DNA of 21,486 nt from Phallusia fumigata. Its lineage: Eukaryota > Chordata > Ascidiacea > Phlebobranchia > Ascidiidae. The DNA is taken from contig QXVZ01015390.1 in the NCBI GenBank assembly GCA_008931825.1, positions 1 to 21,486 on the forward strand, written 5' to 3'. Below are positions 8,047 through 18,324 of this stretch, one piece after another. Within the stretch, counting starts at the first letter, position 1; every line of letters begins with the position of its first letter. The notes below the pieces were generated by a model. It had not been told where the DNA came from and searched no databases. It saw only the letters and a list, made by a program, of their open reading frames with translations. The translations under genes were made by a program, and so were the position numbers.

Positions 8047-10047
8047 CGGTAATCTTAAGTTTGGTTAAAAAAATATCTTAGGAACATAAAGCTGTCTACA
8101 CACAATGCACTGATAATTTACACTGCTGTAAAAAGTTTACAATATCGTACCCTCTGGCATAAATCTCAGATCAGTAATGTTACTGAGGTATCTGCAGCTC
8201 TTAACTACTGACTAAAGCTTACTTTGTAGTTTATTATATCTGCTGGCAACACATGCGCTCTTCTTGCAATGTACATGTACACCAAACGATGAACAATAGT
8301 TGCTGAGTCACAGATTGCGAACGTTTTCCTTCTGTTTCTTTGTTATCCAATTTTTATTTAAATTTCAAATTGTGTTGTTGTTGATCTAAACGATACAAAT
8401 GGTTTAAAAACGGAGTTTGGGGTTGATTAGTTTTTGTTTCTAGTCTCATTACGTTAGAAATGCTTGACCGAAATGCGTTAAAAGTTAAATCCAGGACAGC
8501 TCTAAAAAATCTTATCGCAAACCACTAAATAGACAAACCGTATAGCGTTCCCACGCTACAGTTGAACTTCTCCATTGCAAGCAAAAGTGGACAGTGACAT
8601 TCATAGTTTAGTGCACGGTTATTCGCAGGAGTTGTGGACACAATTACCAAGTTTACATGTCCATCATTAGGCTAGGGTAGACCTAATTTGTTTGACAAAA
8701 CTTGGACAAAGCCTATAGGCGCTATATATAGCGTTACTATATCTGAATTGGCTATATTACTGGCAGTCACAATAATTGCATGCCTTTTTCGACCATAAAC
8801 AGGCACTGCAGAAAAGTGTACGTCACAAATCAAAGTTCGGAGAAATATTTGCGCTATTAATGCATTTCCATGTTCGAAAACGCGGTGGTGCATGACAAAG
8901 TTTTGGGCGTGATTCCACGCGCTTTTCATGTCTCTGTTTGCTGTTTGAGTGCTACAAAAAATATTTCTCAAGGCAACATCAATCCAGATACATTATTGTT
9001 TTTAACGACAACGGGGTACCAAAGCAAAACTGCAGTGGTAAAGCTGCCTGCTGTACCAAGGTTTTTGTAGGTGTGTTTAACAGGTAAATGTACTTGAGAG
9101 ATCAATCAAACTAATCTAATCTCTGCCAGTTGCAACTAACAAACTAAGATTTTGCCGGTCGTCTCAAGGTATCTTTGTGTTTACATGTAAAACAATGAAA
9201 AATTAACAAGGAATTTATATTACTAAAGAAGGAAAAGACAACAGAATGCTTTGTAGCAAATTAAAAATGAAAAAAAAGACTTTAAAACAGTACATATTTA
9301 GTTGCTATTGCAGTAGAAAAATGGTTATAGAAACAAATTCTTTTTATTTAGTATCATATGATTTAGATCATTTACTATCTTGAAACAAATAATTTTATTT
9401 TGCTTCTGTAAATCAGTATAATTTATGATTTTTTAATGATCACATATATTGACAAAATTTATGATCATGGGTTTATTAAAAAGAAACTTAGATGAAATAC
9501 ATTAGTTTGCCAAACTATATACACACAGCAAAGTATCAACAGAAGTTTCTTCTTGGATATTTCTTTGGAAAATGCCATACCCTTTATGACAGGTGAACTG
9601 TAAACAAATATTGGTGCATGTGATGATAGAGCGGTATTGTAACACATCACAGTTTTTACTTGTTGTACCATGTTGCAAATAAACCTGGCCTGGTTACGGA
9701 TATTTTGTGCAGTGACAGCATTGTTAAGCAATATACAACATCAAAACTCAAAACAAGTATGAAAACTGAGTGAGAAAAAAACTGGAACAGTTAAATGATT
9801 GGTGATTATGGTTGAGTTAACTGTTGCATTTTTGACTAAGTGATGCTAACTTAAGGAGCACTTTTGTTCCAAAAAACGGGCCGCCAGTCCAACTGGTACA
9901 TGAGGAGACTTGTACAACTCGTCTTAATTTTTCTTTTACTGGGCTCTCTGAAATGGTTGCGCTAGGCTTAAATCGTTTAGTCCACCTGGTTTTGTGAGCC
10001 CAAGCACTCGGCCATTTTAGCCACTTTTTACCAAGTGAACCACAAAA
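8047..10047. other. Upstream/intergenic stretch without a supported gene
   Basis: About 2 kb above the start of the VWD gene. It should contain its promoter and any 5' UTR. No TATA box is convincing near 8046. Open frames here (for example 8672-8971 and 9465-9731 on the minus strand) start at TTG, lack splice or domain support and look random. The stretch 9180-9480 is very AT-rich. Confidence 0.6.
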
Positions 10048-10430
10048 TTTTTTTTAGTTTGTATACGGTCCTCTAGCGCACCCTGGCGGTTGCCAAGCAA
10101 TTTGTCGTGGTTTGTTTACAGTCCTCTAGCGCACCTTAGCGGTTAATAAAATATTCTTTGTAGTTTGTTTGCGGTCCTCTAGCGCACCCTGGCGGTTGCC
10201 AAAATATTTTTTGCAGTTTGTTTACGGTCCTCTAGCGCACCGTAGCGGTTGCAAAAAAATTTGTTGTAGTTTGTTTACGGCCCTCTAGCGCACGCTAGCG
10301 GTTGCTAAAATTCGTGAAGTTTGTTTATGGTCCTCTGGCGCACCTTAACGGTTGCCAAAATATTTGTTGTAGTTTGTTTACGGTCCTCTAGCGCACCCTA
10401 GCGGTTGCCAAAATATGTTTGTTGTTTGAA
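10048..10430 (+). repeat. Left arm of inverted satellite-like array (7 units)
   Basis: Seven head-to-tail units spaced 52-53 bp with core GGTCCTCTAGCGCACCCTAG followed by CGGTTGCCAAAATATT and the linker TTGTAGTTTGTTTAC. Units differ by a few bases each (CCCTGG, CCTTAG, CCGTAG, CGCTAG variants). The arm starts abruptly after an A/T tract near 10047. Confidence 0.9.
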
Positions 10431-10462
10431 TTATTACAAAATAATAACCCTGGAGACCACCC

Positions 10463-11128
10463 AGACGCGCTAAATGACCGTAAACAAACTACAACAAATA
10501 TTTTGGCAACCGCTAGGGTGCGCTAGAGGACCGTAAACAAACTGCAACAAATATTTTGTTAACCGCTAGGGTGCGCTAGAGGACCGTAAACAAACTACAA
10601 CAAATATTTTGGCAACTGCTAGGGTGCGCTAGAGGGTTGTAAACAAACTACAACAAATATTTTGTTAACCGCTAGGGTGCGCTAAAGGATCGTAAACAAA
10701 CTACAAAAAACATTTTAGCAATCGCTAGGGTGCGCTAGAGGGTTGTAAACAAACTACAACAAATATTTTGTTAATTGCTAGGGTGCGCTAAAGGATCGTA
10801 AACAAACTACAACAAATATTTTGGCAACCGCTAGGGTGCGCTAGAGGACCGTAAACAAACTACAACAAACTTTTACCTAACCGCTAGGGTGCGCCAGAGG
10901 ACCATAAACAAACTACAATGAATATTTTAGCAATCGCTAGGGTGCGCTAGAGGACCGTAAACAAACTACAACAAACTTTTACCTAACCGCTAGGGTGCGC
11001 CAGCGGACCATAAACAAACTACGAATTTGTTTTGCTAACCGCTAGGGTGCGCTAGAGGACTGTAACAAACTACAATTTTTTTCCGTAACCGCTTGGGTGC
11101 GCTAGAGGACCGTGAACAAACTACAACG
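10463..11128 (-). repeat. Right arm of inverted array (about 13 units)
   Basis: The same unit in opposite orientation: CCGCTAGGGTGCGCTAGAGG, then ACCGTAAACAAACTACAAC and AAATATTTTGGCAA, repeated about 13 times; the first unit (10463-10510) is degenerate. Some neighbouring units form 105-bp dimers. A unique spacer of about 32 bp (10431-10462) separates the arms, so the locus can fold into a long imperfect hairpin. No coding capacity. Confidence 0.9.
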
Positions 11129-11432
11129 GGAATAAACAACTGTCGGATTGCGGTTCGCATCTGGACCTTTCGAGTGTCAAATACGGACCTTAACAGTGTC
11201 GTGATTTGGGCTAGATACGTTGCATTTACACAAACACAGTTGTAAACATAACTGCAAGGGAGCTTGTATATGATGAATACATTGTATTGCGAACGTTTCG
11301 ACAATCGCCGATATTGTCAATTGTACATAATGATGAAAAGCTTACAACGGAGTAATCGTACCACAGCAAATTTTGTTTCCGGACTGTTGCTCAAACTGGT
11401 TGAGTAGCCCTGAACTGCAATACCGATTTTGG
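11129..11432. other. Unique stretch between array and hAT MITE
   Basis: About 300 bp without a recognised feature. One open frame on the minus strand (11035-11304) overlaps the array and is not considered coding. Confidence 0.5.
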
Positions 11433-11440
11433 GTCGTCAC

Positions 11441-12052
11441 TAGGGTTCCAAAAATACTGCATTTTTTTGTTCCGCGTAAAATACATGTAATTTTTGTATC
11501 GTTGTTGTATTTTTGTATTTTTCTAAGCTAATAGGTCGAGTGACTATACCTAAAAAGGAGTCAATATTTTGGTACATTTCACCTTTATTTCACACTATTC
11601 ATTCCTTATTCATCATCTCCTTACATAACAATAATCTAATTGTAACCTAAATCGCCTGTTACAGCACGTAAGGCCACTGCAAGTATAGTATAATACATAA
11701 TAGAAAAAAAAATACCAGGGCTTCAAAATTCGCAGTGGGAATGGTTGGATTGTGTATTCATTATTTTTATGCGTTCTTAACTTGTTATGAGCCATTCCGC
11801 GACTCTCAGAAGCATCCTCGAGACCCTCGTTTGGGTCGCAACCATGAGTTTGGGAACCACTGGCCTACGTGCACAAAAAACTTCGCAGAGCAAGCGGATG
11901 CTCGCTGCCATTACGCTGTTGCACTGTTGCTGGGGCATGAGTTTTTATTTAATACGAGAAACCCATTTATTTTTCCATCGAGGTGTTTTTCTTGTATTTT
12001 ACATGTATTTTACACATATGTATTTTACGTGTATTGTATTTTTGAAACCCTA
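11441..12052. mobile_element. hAT-type MITE with TIRs and 8-bp target duplication
   Basis: The left end TAGGGTTCCAAAAATAC (11441-11457) and the right end (12036-12052) match in inverted orientation at 16 of 17 positions, and similarity continues inwards (CGTAAAATACATGTAA near the left end, related ACATGTATTTTAC copies near the right). The flanks GTCGTCAC (11433-11440) and GTCGTTAC (12053-12060) are an 8-bp target duplication with one mismatch. A TAGGG start and an 8-bp duplication are hallmarks of hAT transposons. The 612-bp interior has no transposase; its 60-115-codon open frames look random. Confidence 0.8.
11833..11862 (-). mobile_element. Charlie-like hAT terminus fragment inside the MITE
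   Basis: On the minus strand this begins CAGTGGTTCCCAAACT and continues into GGTTGCGACCC, closely resembling the ends of Charlie-type hAT elements (CAGTGGTTCTCAAACT...GGGTCGCGACC). No matching opposite end is clear to the left, so it is a fragment or a chance sub-terminal resemblance. Confidence 0.4.
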
Positions 12053-12062
12053 GTCGTTACCC

Positions 12063-12130
12063 CCAAAACGCTTAGCTAGAGGACAATGAACAAACTGCAG
12101 TCATTTTTTTATTACCGGTAGGTTGCGCCA
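12063..12130 (-). repeat. Degenerate outlier of the array unit
   Basis: GCTAGAGGACAATGAACAAACTGCAG, then a T-run and ACCGGTAGGTTGCGCCA, is recognisably the right-arm unit plus the start of a second one, just outside the hAT MITE. Confidence 0.65.
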
Positions 12131-12425
12131 TAGCAGTGCCTCTTAACCGATTTCAATTTCTTTCATAGACAAAAACATATATTCAGAGCAACATAGGAAA
12201 TCATCAGACATCAATATTGAAGAAAAAAATATATTAAGGCGTGGGCGAGGCTCACAAAAAGTAGAAAAAACACAAAAGGCGAATACGACACACTTAACGA
12301 AAAAGAAAGGAGGAAGGCCACAAAACCCAAAAATTATGACCACAAAAACACTACATTCATCTCCCCCCATTTCACCTGTTTAATCGTTAACCCTTGCAAC
12401 ACAACGGAGTCAGTTGCCCGGTTAA

Positions 12426-12655
12426 GAAGCACCGCGCCAGAGGTGAATGAAAACAAACTGCTACTTCATTTTGTTAAACCCCGCTTTCAAAAACGTGAAA
12501 GTTTGTTTGTGGTGCTGTTACTCGCCCTGATGTTAGTAAAAATATGTTTCAAGTTGTTTACAGTACACGCTAGCGTACACTATCAATTTCTAAACATAAT
12601 TGCGGTTTGTATCGAACCCTGGCGGTTTGTGAAACAATATTTCTGTTTGTTAGCA
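12426..12655. repeat. Further degenerate copies of the array unit, both orientations
   Basis: 12433-12475 resembles the right-arm unit (GCGCCAGAGG, AAACAAACTGCTAC). 12552-12655 resembles the left-arm orientation (TTGTTTACAGTACACGCTAGCG, ACCCTGGCGGTTTGTG). They show that the unit family spread beyond the compact array. The open frame across 12443-12691 is therefore probably not a gene. Confidence 0.5.
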
Positions 12656-12659
12656 TTAA

Positions 12660-13890
12660 AAAAGGCATTTGGGACATTTTTTCCCAAATGAACCTTTCCA
12701 CAGAGTCACAAACCATATTTTGATTACTAATAAAGGTCCTAGAATTTTTATTTTGTAGTCGTTTGCTGTAGAAGTCTACTTTTATGAAATCAATGAAGTG
12801 GCACGCCGTGACCATATTTTTGTCACACAATATGTGTAAATCACAGTGTTGTTAAGTTGGTCCACGAGAGCCAGACAGAGGGATGAAAAAGCTGCGGTTT
12901 ACCGAGCTCTCTACTAGGCCAACAATCTAACACGTCAACGCAGTACATTTGACGTGTTTGTTGAGCGACTGCGGTTAGTTCTCATAAAGTAAGTAAGTAA
13001 ACCTTTCCGACGAGTCTGGAGTTTTTTTACACAGTAAATAATGAAACTGGCCGGTGACAAAATTTGCCACATATTTACAGCTTTATAGTTGTATTACACG
13101 ATATTGTTGTTGTGCCCACTCGATTAGTCGCTTCAATGAAGCCAACACGTTTTGCAAATTTTTTTGTTGCGTAAAGTTTAAATCAATACATCAATCACTT
13201 TTAAAATTTGTGTTTATTAACATCGAACCGGCGTTCACCGGATAGAACCTAACGGCTATTTAATTTGCAAACAGCAATTTTGCATACTGTGACACCGTAA
13301 AGAGCCGTGTGATTCGTTGTGCGTAAGGTAAACATCACACTGGCGAATATGCCGCTAAAGTAGTTCTGGTTCTGCGACGTTTGAACACAATTTCGCGTGT
13401 GTGTTGCAGTATTTTAAAATAAAAAAAATGTAACTCACGACCAGACTAACAACTGACAACCAGTGTTTACATTTGCATGTTCATCATACTCTTTTTGCCG
13501 AAAGGATTGTCATTGCCCTTCTTTTAAGGTTTACTTTATAGAACGAACATTAATGCCAAACGTTCTTAATACTTTTTTAAGAATCGAGTGAGTTACATGA
13601 AAATGTGTTCTACGATCGCGTGCCTAAGTCGCGTGATGTCCGGTGTTACATATGCATGCAAATGTGAATTTGAAACAACTTAAGTTACTCGCTCGCCGAT
13701 GTACGAGTACAGGATGTGTATAAAATATACTTATTGTAATGACGGTTTGAACTTGCAACAATAATGGGTACTAAAATTAACAAAGTTTTATTGATCTATG
13801 TCTACTAGGGTTCAGTTCGCTGTTGGTAATCGTGCAATGCGTAACTCTTGGCGCATCCGCCATTTGCTAACCTATATACTAATGAGCTGC
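12660..13890. other. No supported gene
   Basis: AT-rich DNA. Two POU-type octamers are visible: ATTTGCAT at 13471-13478 and ATGCAAAT at 13656-13663. A short TAAG microsatellite (GTAAGTAAGTAAG) lies near 12987. No exon pair with splice and domain support is seen. Confidence 0.45.
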
Positions 13891-13895
13891 GAGTC

Positions 13896-13927
13896 CTTCT
13901 AGAAGTTGCATTTGCGTAGAAGCTTCT
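13896..13927. promoter_or_regulatory. Two heat-shock-element-like palindromes
   Basis: CTTCTAGAAG (TTC-nn-GAA at 13897-13904) and TAGAAGCTTCTA (GAA-nn-TTC at 13919-13926) are two perfect two-box heat shock elements 17 bp apart. TATA-like strings lie on both sides: CTATATACT at 13872-13880 and ACATATATACC at 14022-14032. No gene starts at a fitting distance, so a regulatory role is inferred only from the motif. Confidence 0.3.
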
Positions 13928-14621
13928 ATCACCCTAGTTCCATCCTGGCTCTGTCGTTGCGACCTAGATTGAAATTGCCAAATAACGTTTTGGTCGAGTT
14001 GACGAGGGGAGGTATTTAGGTACATATATACCTTGTGTGGTTTAATCGTGAAGAATACTGTTACTCACGTAGACAGGAAAAAATTAAATGCAGCTACAAG
14101 CAGAAAGTCATGAATCAAATAGAACATCATGAAAAGCAAAGACAGCAATTTAGCGATAATTGCATAAAAGGAACACAAAAAGCTTAGTCGAAAACGTAAC
14201 TGTACGAAAACTTTTTTATACAATAGTACACTTTATTGCATTTGTTTTACAAATTGCTGTTGTTATCTCAAGTATAAAATGACAAGAAGCTCTGTGGGTT
14301 ATATACACGTGCGAGGAATGCAAGAAAGAAATAGGCGACTTACATAGCGACGTCACTGCACTATTTTAAGGAATGAATATTGTTTTTAGGAATCAAGTAA
14401 CTTTTAGGAATTAAGTATATTTAACGTGTCAAAGTGAGACAAATTCTTTATACAGCGCAGGGGTTCAACTGTAAATATTATGGATCTCAAAATTATTCGC
14501 AATTAAGCACGCAAACCACGTCTCTACACCCTTCAATAACAANAGATACTGTAAGTGGGAGAAAGGTTCCTTTGCTAATTGATGTATTCAGTGTAAATGT
14601 AAACTGTAGACTCTACAGTGT

Positions 14622-14877
14622 AGACGTTGCCTTGTTGATGAGCATTCAGTTGATGTTCAGTAGGAAGTGAAAATAACGAAATGTGTTGGTGAATAGCACT
14701 ACCGTACTTTTGTGTCAGTCTTTTTAAAACCGGGCTAGCCCGTTTTTGTAATGTATATTTCAAAATACCTGGGTCTTTATGGAGGTAAATTTTACTTTCG
14801 AATGCATGGTGTTGATTTTTCCTCATGTTGCTACTTTTGACATCTGTATTTGAGTCACAAATTTACTGGAACTAACG
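14622..14877 (+). repeat. Dispersed repeat, copy 1
   Basis: It shares with 17038-17299, in the same orientation, the strings CAGTTGATGTT, ACTTTTGTGTCAGTCTT, ATGTTGCTACTTTT and GAGTCACAAATTTACT in the same order and similar spacing, with diverged middle parts. No terminal repeats are evident, and neither copy has coding potential. Confidence 0.65.
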
Positions 14878-14889
14878 GTGGTGCGCGAA

Positions 14890-17030
14890 AGTTACATATG
14901 TTTTTCACTTGCCATTATTGTGAGACCACCCGGCAAAGACAAGACGGTTGGTAAACAAATGTGCCATCAAAACTTTTTTGTCAGCGACAAATGGCCGAAT
15001 GCGACCTGTAAGGAAACATTGGAAAGTTCTCAGTTTTCTGTGAGGTTTTAAATGCTGCCCACTGCTTTGCGAATCAACTTCAGTTGAACAACAAACACCT
15101 CACGCTGGGTAGATAAAACAATCCCAACCCCAGTGAATAACCCACTCTATGTACAGAAATGTCCTTGTTTTCCAGCCATGCTGGTATCCCAGACCGATCC
15201 CCAGTCGATCGTATTAAGAGGCGTATAGGTACTTTAGGATGGAAGCGATGTGTATGGGTTTGAAACGCTGGCATTGGGATGGTAGATCTCGGGAGTTTTG
15301 CCACTATAAAATTAGATTTTGTGTCAAAAGGATAAGCAACCTTACCGTATACTTTTGTAAAGGCGAACGTAAACCGTGGCGATAGGATGGTACAGTTTGT
15401 TAGCATCGTATCAATCCTAGATTTGAATTTTACACATTTCTGTATTTCTATACCAGTGGGTCTGGAAACAAAAAATCATATGCGGTCACAGATTCAATTG
15501 TCTTTAACAAAACGCGACAATGTCGTCTTTGACATTATAAACTGGGGAAATATGTAAGAATATATGCGCTGAGTATGACAAAACATGTGCATTCAAATAG
15601 CAAAAAAAATTTGTTAGTCTTTTAATCGTAACGCTTAAGTTGGACATTAGGTGGCGCCACAAAGGCGTAACATTCCTTGATCGTTTTAGTAAATGCCACT
15701 GTGGCAGTTTTGTCTTACTTCAGCAAGCTAAAAAAGTCGCCACATCGACTTTGGAGTCGAAATGCGTTTTTTTTAAACGGTCAATGCACCGAATAAATCT
15801 AGATGAATGAATAGGCAGGTTTGGCTAAACTTCAAATGTCAACAGTGATGGGTGTTTTGGTTAGAGCTGTATATTGCTGGTGCCGTAAACGTCTTTGTTT
15901 GGCATCATGGCAAAAGTTTTGGGGAAATCGTAGGTAGCTGATTTCGTTTACTTGTTTTGTCAAACGAGCTTTCGGAACTATAAAAAAGGTACCATTAAAA
16001 AAATTGGGTTGGCCAAACTGTGAAAGGTTTAATCATTAACAAAAGAGCGTATTCGGTCAAGCTGTTGTGGCGAACCAATACCGCCGTGCTACGTTACTGC
16101 CAACAGTTAAGTTGTTCGCCTGTTTCTCGTATTCTGGCTAAAGCTTCATTAGAAACATGCGTAAAGCGAGACGAGCTTGAACCGTTGGTGGGATTTTTCA
16201 CTTAGAGACTCCAGTTGCAAAGTGATTAGTTCTTTTCATTTGCGAGCGAATCGCCCACAAATAGCTTACTCGTAATGTAAGTGTAAGTCAGTATTAAAGT
16301 GTTTGGGTGATAGGCAGCTGAAGAGTATGTGATCAGTCATAACAAAATGGTACACGCCTCTTTGTCTCAAGTTTTATTGTCTCAAGTTGTAACACAAAAT
16401 GTTTTTCCAATAGGCGTCAGTTCAACAGTTTGGTCCTTTTTTTAAGTTTTGCAAACGTGCTATTACAGCGTACAAATGTTACAATTGTGCCTGTTTGAAA
16501 AAGCCCACCAAACTCCAAACACAGCGATGTCATGATATGCCAAACATTAATAAACCCTAAATAGGTCAGTATTTGCGAACCGAAAAGTAAGCGCAAACTT
16601 TTTAGTTGTACATGGTACATATAAATCTACAAAGCAGTTTTTGCTCGGCCATTCGTGTTTGTTTAAACCATGTCCTGGCGTAGTGCAACACAAAGAAGGA
16701 AAGTTAGCCCAGACCGGCACAAAGGCGGGGCAACGAGCCTTCGATGACCACCGGCATTGAAAGCACTGTGCTTCAAGTACTAGTTTGATTGCGCCACTGC
16801 TGAACTAATTGTATTCGTACAACGACTTGAAACAACTGATACTTGCAGTCGGGCTTAAAGAAAACGTTGTTTTTTAGATTTTGTTGAAAAAGAGCCAACC
16901 ATCGCAGTTTTATGCAACACAATGCACATTGTGTTGGACAATTACAAGTATCTGTACAAAAACAATGCAAGATTTCGTTAAGGAATTGTTTTTAGAAGTT
17001 CTCTAGTTTGAAAGGTATGAGGTTTGTTTA
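14890..17030. other. Long stretch without a supported gene
   Basis: Open frames of 60-108 codons occur (the longest at 15080-15406, minus strand), but none has recognisable domains, and none chains through splice sites to a neighbour. On the plus strand around 15180-15292 two short in-frame segments are separated by TAG and TAG, which might be a decayed coding remnant but is too short to call. Confidence 0.5.
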
Positions 17031-17037
17031 ATGAAAG

Positions 17038-17299
17038 GGTTTGCCCTGCTAGTAAACTTCAAGTTGATGTTTAATAGGATGTAAAAATAAAAAATATATT
17101 TTTAAACAGCACTTTCAGACTTTTGTGTCAGTCTTAAGAAACCAGACCAACTCTTTTGCCAGGCAGGTTCCAGATTAACTAGGTATGTGCAGCAAAAGCA
17201 GCTGTTGAGGTATTGTTTAGTTTCAAATACATGATGTTGGATTTACTTTATGTTGCTACTTTTAAAATCTGGATTGAGTCACAAATTTACTAGAACTAG
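17038..17299 (+). repeat. Dispersed repeat, copy 2
   Basis: Direct-orientation partner of the 14622-14877 repeat. The best-conserved part is the last 75 bp (ATGTTGCTACTTTT ... GAGTCACAAATTTACT). It lies about 350 bp before the candidate start codon at 17646. Confidence 0.65.
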
Positions 17300-17645
17300 C
17301 CTGTTTACGTCTGCCAGTCTTCTTGACAAATTGCAGATACAGCTAGAGTTAGGCAAGGCAAAGGTTTTGCGCCCTACATGCACAAAACTCGACCATGTCC
17401 CAGATAAAAACTACAAAACTGTAAAATTACAAATATTTGTTGTACCATTTTAAAGGTAGGCAAGAGAATCATGTTGGTCAACTGAACAAAGTATACTTTA
17501 AATACACAATTTTATTTTGCAGGGGTATGGTTAACAACAGGCGCATAGAATGGGTTAGAACAGTGCATTAAGAGCTTGTGCATCTGGTTTTTAAAGTACT
17601 TTAGGATACTTAGTGGATTTTATTTGGTTCAGCTGCTGCACCGTC

Positions 17646-17788
17646 ATGTCTGCAAAGTCTACTATGATGCAAGCAAGTGGTGTTATCCACAGACACAGAG
17701 GACGGCGACCCCTAAAGCCATACGTGATATTTTTTTTCGGTTCTGTGGTTGCCACAATCGTGTTTATTGTAATAGCCGAATCGCCACG
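17646..17788 (+). CDS. Candidate first exon of a type II membrane protein gene
   Basis: The ATG at 17646 opens 47 codons and two bases, ending at a strong donor CACG|GTAAGTTTT. It encodes a basic N-terminus (RHRGRRPLK at about residues 16-24) followed by a hydrophobic segment YVIFFFGSVVATIVFIVIA, the usual layout of a Golgi-type signal-anchor protein. No domain is recognisable. The antisense frame over the same bases (17591-17920) lacks splice support and is probably a shadow. Confidence is limited because a T-rich stretch can mimic a membrane segment. Confidence 0.45.
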
Positions 17789-17931
17789 GTAAGTTTTCGG
17801 ATGTTTGTTTCTGACTCGTCTCCGTAACCAATCTTGTTTTAGTTTCCTAAACAATTGTAATAGCTTGATACTAACATGAATTACATTTTGTTTTGTTGTG
17901 TGATTCAAGTTATGCTTCATGTGCTTTGCAG

Positions 17932-18024
17932 GTTTCAGGTGGTTCTTTCAAAACCTATTTTACGGGATTCGTCAGTAGTGGCGTGTATAACTCGAAATGC
18001 AGAGGCAACTGCTGACAAAAACGG
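17932..18024 (+). CDS. Candidate exon 2 of the plus-strand gene
   Basis: The acceptor ATGTGCTTTGCAG above 17932 fits the phase-2 end of the 17788 exon across a 143-bp intron and gives RFQVVLSKPILRDSSVVACI, continuing to ADKN. The most plausible donor is CGG|GTGCGT after 18024 (phase 2). Without splicing the frame stops at a TGA near 18077. No domain recognised; it would be lumenal stem sequence. Confidence 0.35.
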
Positions 18025-18324
18025 GTGCGTGGTAAAGGCTGAAACTGCATGCAAATATGACCACACAAATGCTATTTGATCAATCTGTTGTCGGGTAGAC
18101 GCCCTTGTAATTAAAAGTATTAGTCACTAACTACTTGCCAGATCCAAGTTCTGTGACAGAAGTTTTCGTTTCTATCCTTACTATGTGACCACGTAGAATT
18201 GTATTTTAAACACATTTTAAGCGTTGAAGGCCGTGTATGCAACATGCTTAAACATTTACTTCCATTCATCAAACAGCCAATCGTTTGACTTGCTTTCGTT
18301 TTACGTTGTTAAATGTTTGTCTAG

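Noticed and set aside
8761..8805. 45-nt minus-strand piece between CTTTTCTGCAG and GTAATA coding for CLWSKKACNYCDC
   Set aside because: It is very short, has no phase-compatible neighbour, and lies upstream of a convincing signal-peptide exon, so chance is more likely.
9465..9731. 88-codon minus-strand frame with a hydrophobic stretch
   Set aside because: It begins at TTG, lies in very AT-rich DNA, and has no splice partners or domain.
11735..12079. 114-codon plus-strand frame
   Set aside because: It lies across the right half and end of the hAT MITE and shows no transposase motif.
12443..12691. 82-codon plus-strand frame with hydrophobic residues
   Set aside because: It overlaps degenerate copies of the array repeat unit and has no domain or splice evidence.
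15180..15292. Plus-strand segments MLVSQTDPQSIVLRG and DGSDVYGFETLALG in one frame, separated by 15 bases that look like GT..AG
   Set aside because: A 15-bp intron is not credible, no domain is recognisable, and no flanking exons fit; at most a pseudogene scrap.
16821..16951. Minus-strand frame with a good acceptor (TTTTTGTACAG) and a cysteine cluster DTCNCPTQCALCC
   Set aside because: The cysteine cluster coincides with a 9-bp inverted repeat (AACACAATG/CATTGTGTT), the rest of the frame lacks a pattern, and no neighbouring exon joins it in phase.
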